Positions 39,341 through 51,367 of a stretch of DNA of 64,000 nucleotides are shown piece by piece. The notes under the pieces were generated by a model. The model made no database searches, was not told the origin of the DNA, and saw nothing but the letters and a program-made list of their open reading frames with translations. The number at the start of each line of letters is the position of its first letter. The first letter of the stretch is position 1. The position numbers were made by a program, and so were the translations under genes. Origin of the DNA: an uncultured Flavobacteriaceae bacterium (lineage in GTDB: Bacteria > Bacteroidota > Bacteroidia > Flavobacteriales > Flavobacteriaceae); contig CAJJCA010000010.1 in NCBI GenBank assembly GCA_905182575.1, forward strand, positions 1 to 64,000. The letters run 5' to 3'.

Positions 39341-40592
39341 ATGATAGCAGAATTGGTCACCATCGGTGACGAAATTTTAATTGGACAAATCGTCAATACC
39401 AACTCCGTTTTTCTAGCGAAAGCCTTGAATAAAATTGGCGTTGAGGTCGGTCAAATAACTTCAATATCCGATCAAAAAGAAGCAATAATTTCCACACTAG
39501 ATCAAGCCAGATTAAGGGCTGATATTATCATAATAACAGGTGGATTGGGTCCGACCAACGATGATGTCACAAAACACTGTTTGTGTGAGTATTTTGACGA
39601 TCATTTGGTCTCAAATGCTTCGGATAATTGGCTCATATAGAAGAATTGTTTAAGAAATACGTCTCTACTCCGATAAGCGAAAAAAATAGAGAACAGGCAA
39701 ATTTACCCTCAAAAGCAACCCTTCTTGAAAATAAGTTTGGTACCGCAGCAGGAATGTGGTTTTTTGACAAAGGCACAGTCTTTATTTCTCTTCCCGGTGT
39801 TCCCTTTGAAATGGAGTCGATCATCGAAAATGAAGTCCTGCCAAGACTTCAAGAACAATTCGTATTGCCCTCAATTTTTCACAAAACCATTTTGACTTAT
39901 GGATTGGGAGAAAGTGCAATCGCTGAAAGAATTTTAGATTGGGAAAATGCTTTACCCGAAGACATTAAATTGGCCTATCTTCCTAGTTTGGGTAGGGTAA
40001 GACTCCGCTTGTCTACCAAAGGACCAGGATTTAAGTGTTTTGGAAAACAGGGTCAATGCACAAATTGAAAAGGTATTGCCATTGATTAAAGATATTTATT
40101 ATGGCGCAGAAGAAGAAAAACCCATCGAAGTACTGATTGCAGATCGAGCTTACTGAAAAGGGAATGACTTTGAGTTGCGCGGAGAGTTTCACCGGAGGGG
40201 TTATCGCAACCAGAATTACCGCACAAGCCGGTGCGTCTAATTATTTTAAAGGAAGTGCAGTTACTTATTCAGAACTCTCTAAAATAAAAATTTTAAATGT
40301 TTCACCGGATTTAATTGCCACTCACGGAGTCGTTAGTGCTGAAGTAGTCGAAGCGATGGCCAAAGGGGCAAGAGAGATCTACAAGGCCGATTACGCAATC
40401 GCTACTACAGGGAACGCTGGACCGACTCAAGGGGATCTCGATCAGGAAGTCGGAACCGTATTTATCGGATTATCCACCCCATATGAGGTTTTTAGCTTTA
40501 AATTCAGCATGGGAAACAGCAGAACACGAGTGATTCAAAAATCAGTAAATCAGGCATTTGAAATACTTTATCAGGAACTAATCAAAAAGTAG
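39341..40592 (+). CDS. cinA: CinA-like protein (frameshifted)
   Basis: Two-domain protein with an N-terminal molybdopterin-binding-like domain, [20 protein letters not shown] and [17 protein letters not shown]. The C-terminal NMN amidohydrolase domain shows [20 protein letters not shown] and ATTGNAGPT. Shifts occur near 39635 and between 40030 and 40140. The two halves add up to about 417 residues, as in full-length CinA. It functions in NAD salvage/repair and was named for competence induction. Confidence 0.93.
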
Positions 40593-40614
40593 CTTTTTTA
40601 TTTTTGTATTTTTT

Positions 40615-40643
40615 TTGTAACTCCATAAAAAAATGTAAATTTG
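40615..40643 (+). promoter_or_regulatory. promoter of the rpmB operon, TTG-N18-TAAATTTG
   Basis: The best full Bacteroidota promoter in the window: TTG at 40615-40617, an 18-base spacer, and TAAATTTG at 40636-40643, 25 bases before the rpmB ATG. Both boxes and the spacing match the known sigma-A consensus. Confidence 0.75.
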
Positions 40644-40668
40644 CATCCTGTTAAAAAGAACAACCACC

Positions 40669-40905
40669 ATGTCTAGAGTATGTGAAATCACGGGTAAAAG
40701 AGTAATGTACGGAAACAATGTTTCTCGTGCGATGAATAAAACAAGACGCAGATTTGATATTAATTTAATCAAAAAGCGTTTCTATATTCCCGAAGAGGAC
40801 AAGTGGATAACACTTAAAATCAAAGCCTCTGTATTGAAAACAATCAATAAGAAAGGGATTAGTGCAGTAATTAAAGAAGCGAAAGCTCAAGGTATCTTAA
40901 AATAA
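40669..40905 (+). CDS. rpmB: 50S ribosomal protein L28
   Basis: Intact 78-residue protein. It starts MSRVCEITGKRVMYGNNVSR and contains RRRFDINLIKKRFYIPEED. Start, length and the following rpmG gene are all standard. First gene of a ribosomal-protein operon with its own promoter. Confidence 0.97.
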   Translation: MSRVCEITGKRVMYGNNVSRAMNKTRRRFDINLIKKRFYIPEEDKWITLKIKASVLKTINKKGISAVIKEAKAQGILK

Positions 40906-40914
40906 TATTTTCCA

Positions 40915-41097
40915 ATGGCTAAAAGAGGAAATCGAATTCAAGTAATTTTAGAGTGCACTGAGCACAAAGAATCTGGTAAACCAGGTACTTCTCGCTACAT
41001 CACAACTAAAAACAAAAAAAATACGCCAGACAGAATGGAGATTAAGAAATTTAATCCCATCCTCAAGCGAATGACACTTCACAAAGAAATTAAGTAG
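40915..41097 (+). CDS. rpmG: 50S ribosomal protein L33
   Basis: Intact 60-residue protein with the core [40 protein letters not shown] and [11 protein letters not shown]. It is the cysteine-poor form (one Cys in LECTEH), which lacks the zinc ribbon. It lies between rpmB and the DUF4295 gene. Confidence 0.97.
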   Translation: MAKRGNRIQVILECTEHKESGKPGTSRYITTKNKKNTPDRMEIKKFNPILKRMTLHKEIK

Positions 41098-41099
41098 AC

Positions 41100-41237
41100 A
41101 TGGCAAAGAAATCAGTTGCAACGTTACAGACAGGATCAAAGAGGTTGACAAAAGCCATCAAGATGGTGAAAAAAGAAGGTTCGGCTTCTTACTCTTTTTC
41201 AGAGACTATTATTACTCCAGAACTTGCTAAAGCATGA
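41100..41237 (+). CDS. DUF4295 small basic protein
   Basis: A 45-residue ORF starting MAKKSVATLQTGSKRLTKAI and ending TPELAKA. It is short, basic and encoded two bases after rpmG; rpmB-rpmG-DUF4295 is a conserved trio of Bacteroidota. The protein is probably ribosome-associated, which is an inference from location. Confidence 0.85.
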   Translation: MAKKSVATLQTGSKRLTKAIKMVKKEGSASYSFSETIITPELAKA

Positions 41238-41273
41238 AATATAAAAAATAATTTGACTAATTTAGTCGAAAAT

Positions 41274-41300
41274 AAAAGCTACTTTTATAGTAGCTTTTTT
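41274..41300 (+). terminator. intrinsic terminator after the rpmB operon
   Basis: Perfect 10-base-pair inverted repeat AAAAGCTACT / AGTAGCTTTT around a 5-base loop, followed by more T. It separates DUF4295 from ftsY, whose ATG lies 15 bases further on. Confidence 0.75.
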
Positions 41301-41314
41301 TATTTAATACAGTC

Positions 41315-42266
41315 ATGGGTTTATTAAAATCAATTTTCACGTCAGAGAAAAAGAAACGCTTGGATGAAGGCTTGGCCGAATCTAAGAAGTCTTTCTTTTC
41401 TAAGATGAAAACTGCTGTTGCAGGAAAATCTAAAATTGATATTGAAGTATTAGACGAGCTTGAAGAGGTCTTGATTCGTTCGGATGTTGGAGTTGCCACT
41501 ACAATAAAAATCATCGAAGCGCTGGAGCTGAGAGTTTCAAAAGATAAATACATTGGGACGAAGAATTAAACCAGATTCTTAGAGATGAAATTACTTCGAT
41601 CTTACTTCAACAAGAAACCAAAGAGCTTACTAATTTTGATGTTCCTCTACCCAACAGTCCCCATGTAATTATGGTGGTTGGCGTAAATGGAGTGGGCAAA
41701 ACAACAACTATTGGTAAATTGTCTCATCATTTCAAACAAGGCGGTAAAAAAGTAATATTAGGAGCTGCAGATACTTTTCGAGCAGGAGCCATCGATCAAT
41801 TACAAATATGGGCTGACCGCGTTGGAGTTCCTCTGGTTAAACAAAAAATGGGAAGTGACCCTGCCTCGGTAGCTTTCGACACCCTTCAGTCTGCCGTAAC
41901 TCAAAAAAGCGATCTGGTTATTATTGATACTGCAGGACGTTTAGCTGTAAAGTCAACTTGATGAACGAATTGACCAAAGTGAAAAGAGTAATGGAAAAGG
42001 TAATTCCAGATGCTCCGCATGAAGTCTTATTGGTTTTAGATGGTTCAACAGGTCAAAATGCTTTTGAACAAGCCAAACAATTCACTGCCGCTACGGATGT
42101 CACTTCACTTGCAATTACCAAACTAGATGGAACCGCTAAAGGTGGAGTTGTCATGGGCATATCTGATCAATTTCAAATTCCTGTAAAATATATTGGCGTG
42201 GGCGAATCGATGGAGGATTTACAGCTTTTTCATGCTGAAAGTTTTGTTGAAACTTTTTTCAGTTAA
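41315..42266 (+). CDS. ftsY: signal recognition particle receptor FtsY (frameshifted)
   Basis: SRP GTPase that docks SRP-ribosome complexes at the membrane. The N domain has the RLDEGLAESKKSFFSKMK start and the IEVLDELEEVLIRSDVGVAT segment. The G domain has VVGVNGVGKTTTIGKL, AADTFRAGAIDQLQIWADR, DTAGRL and the end FQIPVKYIGVGESMEDL. Breaks lie near 41565 and 41950. Repaired length is about 317 residues, normal for the short N-terminal type. Essential, so the breaks are probably errors. Confidence 0.94.
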
Positions 42267-42276
42267 TCGAGCTCAC

Positions 42277-43272
42277 ATGAAAATATTAAAAAAGCTTGTA
42301 ATTTTTTTAGCACTTCTAATTGGCCTTTATCTTATTGGACCTAAAGTAGATTCTCCCGATTTAAGCAAATCGATTCCACAACTTAATTATGACTTACCCG
42401 CACTTTCCTCTTGGATTGAAAGAAGAGAAGCAGCATTTGAAAATATTAAACCAAACAATGAATCAAAAGTTATTTTTTATGATTCAATCCCTAAAAAAAC
42501 ACCCTATTCTATTCTGTATTTTCATGGGTTTTCGGCAAGTACCGAAGAAGGTAACCCAGTTCATATAAATCTTGCAAATGCCCTAGGTGCCAACATCTAT
42601 TTACCTCGACTTTTCGGACACGGACTTGTTGAAGAAGAACCGATGATAGACTTTACGGCTGATAAATATTTAGACAATGCCAGAGAAGCCCTTGCTGTTG
42701 CAAAACTGATGGGAGATCAAGTGATCGTTGTTGCAAGCTCTAACGGAGGCACCTTGGGTTTGTTGCTCGGTGACGATCCACAAGTCGCAGCCCTTGTATT
42801 GTATTCCGCAAATGTAGGAATTGTTGATCCTTCCTCTAAACTGTTAACATTGCCTTGGGGATTAGAAATAGCCCGACTTGTTTTGGGAGATAACTATTAC
42901 AACATGGGTAAAATAACCGAAGCTAAAAAAGGATATTGGACAACGCGATACAGAATCGAGCCCTTGCTTCACATTCAAAAGTTAATTGAGGTTTCGATGA
43001 ACCCCATAACTTTTAGTAAAATTACTGCCCCTGTTTTTTTGGGATATTATTATAAAAATGAAGAAGAACAAGATGATGTGGTTTCTGTCGCAAAAATATT
43101 AGAAATGTTTGATCAGTTAGGAACCCCAGCAATTAATAAAACTAAGGTGGCCTTTCCAGACGCAGGAGATCATGTCATTTCCTCTTATTTAACGACCCCA
43201 AACCATCATCAGGTAGAAGAAGCAACGCTTAAATTTTTAAAGCAGCATTTAAATTTAAATACAACAGATTGA
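42277..43272 (+). CDS. alpha/beta-fold hydrolase with N-terminal membrane anchor
   Basis: Intact protein of about 331 residues. I chose MKILKKLVIFLALLIGLYLI as the start: it gives one hydrophobic signal-anchor helix. Landmarks: YSILYFHGFSASTEEGNPVH (oxyanion region), VIVVASSNGGTLGLLL, in which Ser of SSNGG is in the position of the nucleophile, and the His in FPDAGDHVISSYL. It is probably an esterase-like enzyme on the periplasmic face. Substrate unknown. Its stop overlaps the rimO TTG start. Confidence 0.7.
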   Translation: MKILKKLVIFLALLIGLYLIGPKVDSPDLSKSIPQLNYDLPALSSWIERREAAFENIKPNNESKVIFYDSIPKKTPYSILYFHGFSASTEEGNPVHINLANALGANIYLPRLFGHGLVEEEPMIDFTADKYLDNAREALAVAKLMGDQVIVVASSNGGTLGLLLGDDPQVAALVLYSANVGIVDPSSKLLTLPWGLEIARLVLGDNYYNMGKITEAKKGYWTTRYRIEPLLHIQKLIEVSMNPITFSKITAPVFLGYYYKNEEEQDDVVSVAKILEMFDQLGTPAINKTKVAFPDAGDHVISSYLTTPNHHQVEEATLKFLKQHLNLNTTD

Positions 43273-44576
43273 GAACAAAAACTTTAAATAAAAACACCAT
43301 TAACGTAATCACCCTTGGGTGTTCAAAAAACGTTTATGATTCGGAAGTTTTGATGGGGCAACTTAAAGCCAGTCAGAAAGAAGTAGTTCATGAAAAGGAA
43401 GGGAATATAGTAGTAATTAATACCTGTGGATTTATTGATAATGCCAAAGAAGAATCGGTAAATACAATTCTAGAGCAAATCAAGAAAAAGGAAGCGGGGG
43501 AGGTCGATCAGGTTTTCGTAACGGGCTGTTTAAGCGAGCGTTATAAGCCGGATTTGCAGAAAGAGATACCTCAAGTAGACGCCTATTTTGGCACTACCGA
43601 ATTGCCTCAGTTGCTTAAAGCATTGGGTGCGGATTATAAACACGAATTGCTTGGAGAGCGGGTAACGACAACACCAAAAAACTTTGCATATTTTAAAGTT
43701 TCTGAGGGTTGTGATCGTCCTTGTTCTTTTTGCGCAATTCCATTGATGAGAGGAAAACACCTGTCCACACCGATTGAGGAATTGGTTAAAAGAGCAGCCA
43801 CCTTAGCCGCAAGCGGTGTAAAAGAGTTGATCTTGATTGCTCAAGATTTAACTTATTATGGACTCGACCTTTACAAGGAAAGACGCTTGGCCGATTTGTT
43901 GAGGGCCTTGGTGAAAGTTGATGGAATTGAATGGATCAGAATGCATTATGCATTTCCCTCTGGTTTTCCGTTGGAGGTGATTGATGTAATGAAACAAGAA
44001 CCTAAGGTTTGTAACTATTTGGACATTCCACTACAGCATATTTCTGATTCTATTTTAAAATCAATGCGGAGGGGAACGACCCAAAAGAAAACGACTGAAC
44101 TGATCAAAAATATTCGTGGAATTTTGCCTGAAATTGCGATCCGAACAACTTTGATTGTTGGTTATCCAGGAGAGACCGAAGAGGATTTCGAGATTTTAAA
44201 AAACTGGGTTGCTGAAACGCGTTTCGAGCGATTGGGATGTTTTACTTACAGTCATGAGGAAAATACTCACGCATATGAATTGGAGGACAATGTCCCTCAG
44301 GAAGTTAAGCAAGAGCGCGCTAATGAAATCATGCAGATTCAATCACAGATTTCATGGGAGCTGAACCAGACTAAAGTTGGGAAAATCTATAAATGTGTTA
44401 TTGACAGGAAACAGGGCAATCACTTTGTCGGTAGAACAGAAATAGACTCTCCTGATGTTGATAATGAAGTACTTATTGACGCTGAGAAATTTTACTTAAA
44501 AACAGGAGATTTTGCCACGATTGAAATTACCGAAGCAACTGACTTTGACCTGTATGGCGTTCCTGTAAAAAAATGA
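43269..44576 (+). CDS. rimO: ribosomal protein S12 methylthiotransferase RimO
   Basis: Intact 435-residue radical-SAM enzyme that methylthiolates an aspartate of S12. It starts at TTG, overlapping the previous stop. The N-terminal cluster-binding domain begins INVITLGCSKNVYDSEVLMG. The radical-SAM motif is CDRPCSFCAIPLMRGKH. The TRAM-like C-terminal domain contains KVGKIYKCVIDRKQGNHFVG. Length is normal for the family; distinction from MiaB follows the short C-terminus and GCSKN start. Confidence 0.92.
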   Translation: MRTKTLNKNTINVITLGCSKNVYDSEVLMGQLKASQKEVVHEKEGNIVVINTCGFIDNAKEESVNTILEQIKKKEAGEVDQVFVTGCLSERYKPDLQKEIPQVDAYFGTTELPQLLKALGADYKHELLGERVTTTPKNFAYFKVSEGCDRPCSFCAIPLMRGKHLSTPIEELVKRAATLAASGVKELILIAQDLTYYGLDLYKERRLADLLRALVKVDGIEWIRMHYAFPSGFPLEVIDVMKQEPKVCNYLDIPLQHISDSILKSMRRGTTQKKTTELIKNIRGILPEIAIRTTLIVGYPGETEEDFEILKNWVAETRFERLGCFTYSHEENTHAYELEDNVPQEVKQERANEIMQIQSQISWELNQTKVGKIYKCVIDRKQGNHFVGRTEIDSPDVDNEVLIDAEKFYLKTGDFATIEITEATDFDLYGVPVKK

Positions 44577-44619
44577 AAACTTGTTGATTGAAAAAAACAC
44601 GACTATATTTACATAAACA

Positions 44620-46168
44620 TTGGCTATGAATGCGGAGTATGTTTCTTATCGAGAAACGGCTTATTTTTCTGATTTAATCTGTGATTATTTAGAAGATAAA
44701 AAGTCTTTGCAATCATTTCATAGTGGTTTTCCTTCTGCTGAAAATCTTTATCGTCAAGCACTTTTAAAAAAGAATGATTATTCTGATCACAATCGAGATC
44801 ACTTGGCGCTGGCTTTGAAAAATCAATACGAAGGGTTTGAAGTCAGTCTTGAAGTCAAAAAAAACCTTGATTTATTAAAAGAAAAAAATACGCTTACAAT
44901 AACAACTGGGCATCAATTGAGTCTGATGACAGGGCCCCTTTATTTTATTTATAAAATAATTACGACCATTAAGATCTCGAGGGAGCTTCAAGAAAAATAT
45001 CCTGATTTAAATTATGTACCAGTTTATTGGATGGCAACCGAGGATCATGATTTTGAAGAAATAAGTGCTTTTGTTTTTCAAGGGAAAAAATTTAAATGGA
45101 ACCAGCAACAAGAAGGGGCTGTTGGAAAAATTGATACAGCCAGCCTTGAAAGCTTGTTAAATCTATTTGAAAAGGAATTAGGAAATGGTCTGAATGCATC
45201 TTCTTTAAAAAAGTTAATTGCGGACCAGTTATCGGGATAAAAAAGATTTGACTGCAGCAACAAGGGTTTTTGTCAATCATTTATTCGGAAAATTCGGATT
45301 GGTTATTGTTGATGGAGATGATTCCATTTTAAAGCAAGACTTTGCTCCCTATGCTCGCGAAGAACTCAACAAAAACAATTGTCATTCTGAAGTTTTAAAT
45401 CAGATTGAAAAAATAAAAGAGGAATACAGCGCAACCTATAAACCACAAGTCAATCCGCGGGAAGTCAACTTATTCTATCTCACTCCTGGCGCTCGCTATC
45501 GCATTACGCAGGAGGGAAGCATATTTCATCTCGAAGGATCCGAAACGAGCTTTACTTCGGAAGAAATTGAAAATGAATTGGCGAATCATCCCGAGCGATT
45601 TTCTCCGAATGTTTTAATGCGTCCACTTTATCAAGAAGTGGTGTTGCCGAACATAGCCTACATTGGCGGCGGCGGAGAATTGGCCTATTGGTTGGAACTT
45701 AAATCTTTTTTTAATCAACAAAAAGTCCTTTTCCCATTATTGTGTTTGAGAAACTCTGCACTTTTATTGAGTGAAAAGAGTGCCAAAAAGGCAAAGCAGC
45801 TCGACTTGAGCGTCTCAGATTTGTTTTTAAAAAGGAATGCGCTTATTAATAAAAAAGTAAGACAAATCAGTAACATAGAATTGGATTTGTCTTTTTTAAA
45901 AGACGCTCTCGAGAAACAGTTTGATCATTTGGAAAGTTTGGTGGCAGCCACTGACGCTTCTTTTTCGGGAGCGGTTAAAGCACAGAAAATCAAGCAATTT
46001 AAAGGAGTCGACAGTATAGAGGGCAGGCTTCTAAAAGCGCAAAAGATAAAGCTGAAAGATCATGTGGAGCGTTTGATTTTACTTCATGAGAATTTATTTC
46101 CAAATGAAAGCCTTCAAGAACGTGTCAATAATTTCGCGCCTTTTTATTTAGAAACTTTGAAAATTTAA
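44620..46168 (+). CDS. bshC: bacillithiol biosynthesis cysteine-adding enzyme BshC (frameshifted)
   Basis: Cytosolic enzyme that adds cysteine to GlcN-malate to make bacillithiol, the low-molecular-weight thiol of many Bacteroidota. Landmarks: YRETAYFSDLICDYL, LTITTGHQLSLMTGPLYFIY, VYWMATEDHDFEEIS, and after a shift near 45230 FVNHLFGKFGLVIVDGDD, then GGGGELAYWLELKSFF. Repaired length of about 516 residues fits. BshA and BshB are not in the window. Confidence 0.92.
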
Positions 46169-46200
46169 TTGATATTCTTTATGAAAAAAATATACCTTTG
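46169..46200 (+). promoter_or_regulatory. promoter of guaA, TTG-N21-TACCTTTG
   Basis: TTG at 46169-46171 and TACCTTTG at 46193-46200, a 21-base spacer. It lies about 110 bases before the guaA ATG, leaving a long A/T-rich leader in which no purine-riboswitch hairpin was recognised. Confidence 0.5.
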
Positions 46201-46308
46201 TCCTATAAATTCACTTTGATTACTTTTTAAGATTCACCAACATTTTTTTTTAATAAATTCCCTTTTAGACGCAATTATTCCAATTGAATAAATTGTATTT
46301 TTAACCCC

Positions 46309-47838
46309 ATGCAAGACAAAGTATTAATTCTTGATTTTGGGTCACAGTATACCCAACTGATAGCCAGAAGAGTTAGAGAACTATTTATTTATTGTGAAAT
46401 ACATCCTTACAATAATCCGCCAAAAAGTTTGGCTGATTTTAGTGCAGTAATACTTTCGGGATCTCCTTATTCTGTTCGTTCAGAATCGGCACCTCATCCC
46501 GATCTTTCTGAAATCAGAGGGAAGAAGCCTTTATTGGCCGTATGCTACGGAGCACAGTATTTGGCTCATTTTTCGGGAGGGGAAGTAAAGCCTTCGGATA
46601 CCCGAGAGTATGGAAGGGCACATCTTTCTTATGTAAAGCCAGAAGAAACTTTCTTTGAAAACATTCCTAGTGATAGTCAGGTATGGATGAGTCACAGTGA
46701 CACCATTGATTCTCTTCCGACGCATGGAGTCTTGCTTGCGAGTACAACGGATGTTAAGAATGCTGCCTATAGATTGGACAATGAGCTCACCTTTGGTATA
46801 CAGTTTCATCCAGAAGTTTATCATTCTACAGATGGAAAGCAGTTGTTGGAAAATTTCCTGGTTAAAATTGCAAACGTAAAACAAACTTGGACTCCTGACT
46901 CTTTTGTTGAAATGACAATCAAAGAACTTAAAGAAAAAGTTGGAACAGGAGAAGTGATTCTTGGACTTTCGGGAGGCGTTGACTCTACCGTTGCGGCTGT
47001 TTTGTTGCACAAAGCGATTGGCGATCAATTGAAATGTGTTTTTGTAAACAATGGTCTGCTTCGAAAGAATGAATTTGAAAGTGTTCTCAAGCAATACGAA
47101 GGGATGGGATTGAATGTGAAAGGCGTTGATGCCTCAGATCAATTTCTAACTGCTTTAAAAGGAGAATCTGATCCTGAAACAAAACGAAAAATAATAGGAA
47201 ACACCTTTATCGATGTTTTTGATCATGAGTCAAAAACATTACCCAAGGTTAAATGGCTCGGACAAGGCACGATCTATCCAGATGTAATAGAATCGATTTC
47301 GGTCAACGGACCCTCGGCCACGATCAAGTCGCATCACAATGTGGGGGGATTGCCTGATTTTATGAAGTTAAAGCTGGTAGAACCTTTAAGAATGTTGTTT
47401 AAAGATGAAGTGAGAAGGGTAGGAGCAAGTATTGGAATCGCACCGGAACTTTTGGGTCGACATCCTTTTCCAGGCCCTGGATTGGCCATTCGTATTTTGG
47501 GCGACATCACCCCAGAAAAAGTTAGTATATTACAAGAAGTAGATGCCATTTTTATCGACGGACTTAGGTCTTGGGATTTATATGATAACGTGTGGCAAGC
47601 GGGAGCAATTTTACTTCCGGTCAATAGTGTAGGTGTAATGGGAGATGAAAGAACCTATGAGAAATGTGTTGCCCTAAGAGCAGTGCAGTCTACTGATGGA
47701 ATGACAGCGGATTGGGTTGATTTACCCTATGCTTTTCTTCAGAAGATGTCTAATGAAATAATCAATAAAGTAAAAGGAATTAACAGGGTTGTGTATGACA
47801 TCAGTTCTAAGCCACCTGCAACTATTGAATGGGAATGA
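46309..47838 (+). CDS. guaA: GMP synthase (glutamine-hydrolysing)
   Basis: Intact 509-residue enzyme converting XMP to GMP. The glutamine amidotransferase domain begins [18 protein letters not shown], with the catalytic Cys in [16 protein letters not shown] and His/Glu in [11 protein letters not shown]. The PP-loop is [16 protein letters not shown]. The C-terminal dimerisation domain has [16 protein letters not shown] and ends KPPATIEWE. Length is normal. Confidence 0.98.
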   Translation: MQDKVLILDFGSQYTQLIARRVRELFIYCEIHPYNNPPKSLADFSAVILSGSPYSVRSESAPHPDLSEIRGKKPLLAVCYGAQYLAHFSGGEVKPSDTREYGRAHLSYVKPEETFFENIPSDSQVWMSHSDTIDSLPTHGVLLASTTDVKNAAYRLDNELTFGIQFHPEVYHSTDGKQLLENFLVKIANVKQTWTPDSFVEMTIKELKEKVGTGEVILGLSGGVDSTVAAVLLHKAIGDQLKCVFVNNGLLRKNEFESVLKQYEGMGLNVKGVDASDQFLTALKGESDPETKRKIIGNTFIDVFDHESKTLPKVKWLGQGTIYPDVIESISVNGPSATIKSHHNVGGLPDFMKLKLVEPLRMLFKDEVRRVGASIGIAPELLGRHPFPGPGLAIRILGDITPEKVSILQEVDAIFIDGLRSWDLYDNVWQAGAILLPVNSVGVMGDERTYEKCVALRAVQSTDGMTADWVDLPYAFLQKMSNEIINKVKGINRVVYDISSKPPATIEWE

Positions 47839-47859
47839 TTTTTGATATTAATTTTTAAG

Positions 47860-49614
47860 ATGAGATTTTTTATAATTCTAGTTACCGTATTTTTTTTTCC
47901 CAGCACCCTGGTTTTTGGTCAAGATCAAGGAGTCCCTTCTGACTTTGGTTCTCACAAAGTAAAGAGAAATCAAACCTTGTATAGCATTTCGAAAACCTAC
48001 GATATTTCTGTTGAGCAATTGAAAGAATACAATCCTTTGGTGGACAGAATAGGGCTCAGGAAACGCACGATACTTCGAATTCCTATTTACAAAACAGGCG
48101 AGCCTGTAGCAGAAGAAGTGACTGAGAATATCGAGGATGGAGATTTTCAAACTTATAAAGTAAAAGCAAAAGAAACCAAATGGCGTATCGCCTATAACCA
48201 CCAGATTTCGGTTAAAATCCTTGATTCTTTAAACCCAGAACTTGTCCGAAGGATTGAAGGTGGATCAAGAAATTCGAGTACCAATAATGTTTACTGCCGC
48301 AGTAAGTGAAACTTGGGACAGTACTTATAATTATTATACGGTAAAACCCAAAGAAGGTTATTATAGAATTGAAAAAAAGATTGGGGTTAACCAAAAAGTT
48401 TTAGATTCTCTAAATCCAAAATTAGTTGAAGCTGGTTTGCAGCCGGGAATGATTTTGAGAGTTCCTGTGGAAATTAGAAGGAATCATAAAGTAGAAGACG
48501 ATTTGTTGGTAGAAAGAATTTCATTGTTAGACTCGATTAAAGAATCTAAATCCATTCGCCTTAGCGTAATGCTTCCTTTTAAAGTAAATGAAATTGAATT
48601 TGATTCCATTGAAAATACAAGAGAATTATTGAAACGAAGGAATTTACATACGCTCTCGACTGATTTTTATTTTGGAATCTTGATGGCTGCAGAAACATTG
48701 AGCCAATCTGGAATGGAAGTTCAACTGTCTGTCTATGATACTGAAAATAACACTAGAAAAGATTGACAGCATCGTCAAGGAGAATGATTTTAGTGACACA
48801 GCAGCCATCATTGGTCCTTTGATCTCCTCGAATTTTGATTATTTATCTACAAAATCAAAGCTTAAAAACGTTCCTAAAATCGCACCACTTTCCACCAGTC
48901 CTTTTGTTTGTTCAGGCGGTATATCAGTCGGTCATTCCGAAAGAAATTTTACAAAAGGAAATGATGGCGTACCTTAATAAGACCTTAAACAGGGAGGATA
49001 ATATTGTCATCGTAGCAGATACGACCAATCGTTATTCAGAGAGGAACCTAAAGAAAATGTTTCCCAATGCGATTGTTTTAAGACCAGAGAAAACAGGATA
49101 TTTGTTGCCAGAGTTGGTAGATTCCCTATTGGTTGACTCTCTCCCGAATAAAGTCATTTTGGAGAGTCAGAATTTCTCTCTTATTTCAAGTGCAAGTTCT
49201 CAATTGAGTGCTCAGGTCTCTAAGGATAGAGAAGTTCAACTCTTCACTACTCTTAGGAGCAACGCATATCAAAATAAAAATATTTCTCGAAAACAACTCG
49301 GCTTGTTGAAATTCACTTACACCACTGGTAGTCTGCCCCTTAAACAGGGAGAATACAATACTTTTCAAAAAAAGTATATCACCAGATTTGGAAAACCACC
49401 GGGTCGAGAAGCCATCAAGGGCTATGATCTCACCATGGATGTATTGCTGAGAACAGCTTATTGTGGAAGCATGGAGAACACAAAGGATATTGGGGAAACC
49501 CAATATGAAGAAAATCGATTTTTATATGTCAACGAAACTCCTGATAATTACATCAATGGAGGTTATTTTATACTCCAACACAGCGGATATGATATACGTG
49601 AAATTAAGAAATAG
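47860..49614 (+). CDS. LysM and PBP1-type substrate-binding secreted protein (frameshifted)
   Basis: The start MRFFIILVTVFFFPSTLVFG is a signal peptide. Three LysM repeats follow: HKVKRNQTLYSISKTYDISV with LRKRTILRIP, then TYKVKAKETKWRIAYNHQIS, and YTVKPKEGYYRIEKKIGVNQ with LQPGMILRVP. After them comes a periplasmic-binding-protein-like domain: IRLSVMLPFKVNEIEFDS, AAIIGPLISSNFDYL, and the C-terminal GYDLTMDVLLRTAYCG. Breaks lie near 48245, 48765 and 48930. This architecture is characteristic of flavobacteria and may sense or bind cell-wall fragments; the ligand is unknown. Confidence 0.85.

Positions 49615-51367
<1,753 letters not shown>

Noticed and set aside
46200-46308. Purine riboswitch in the guaA leader
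   Set aside because: The leader is A/T-rich without the paired stems or conserved loops of a purine aptamer.
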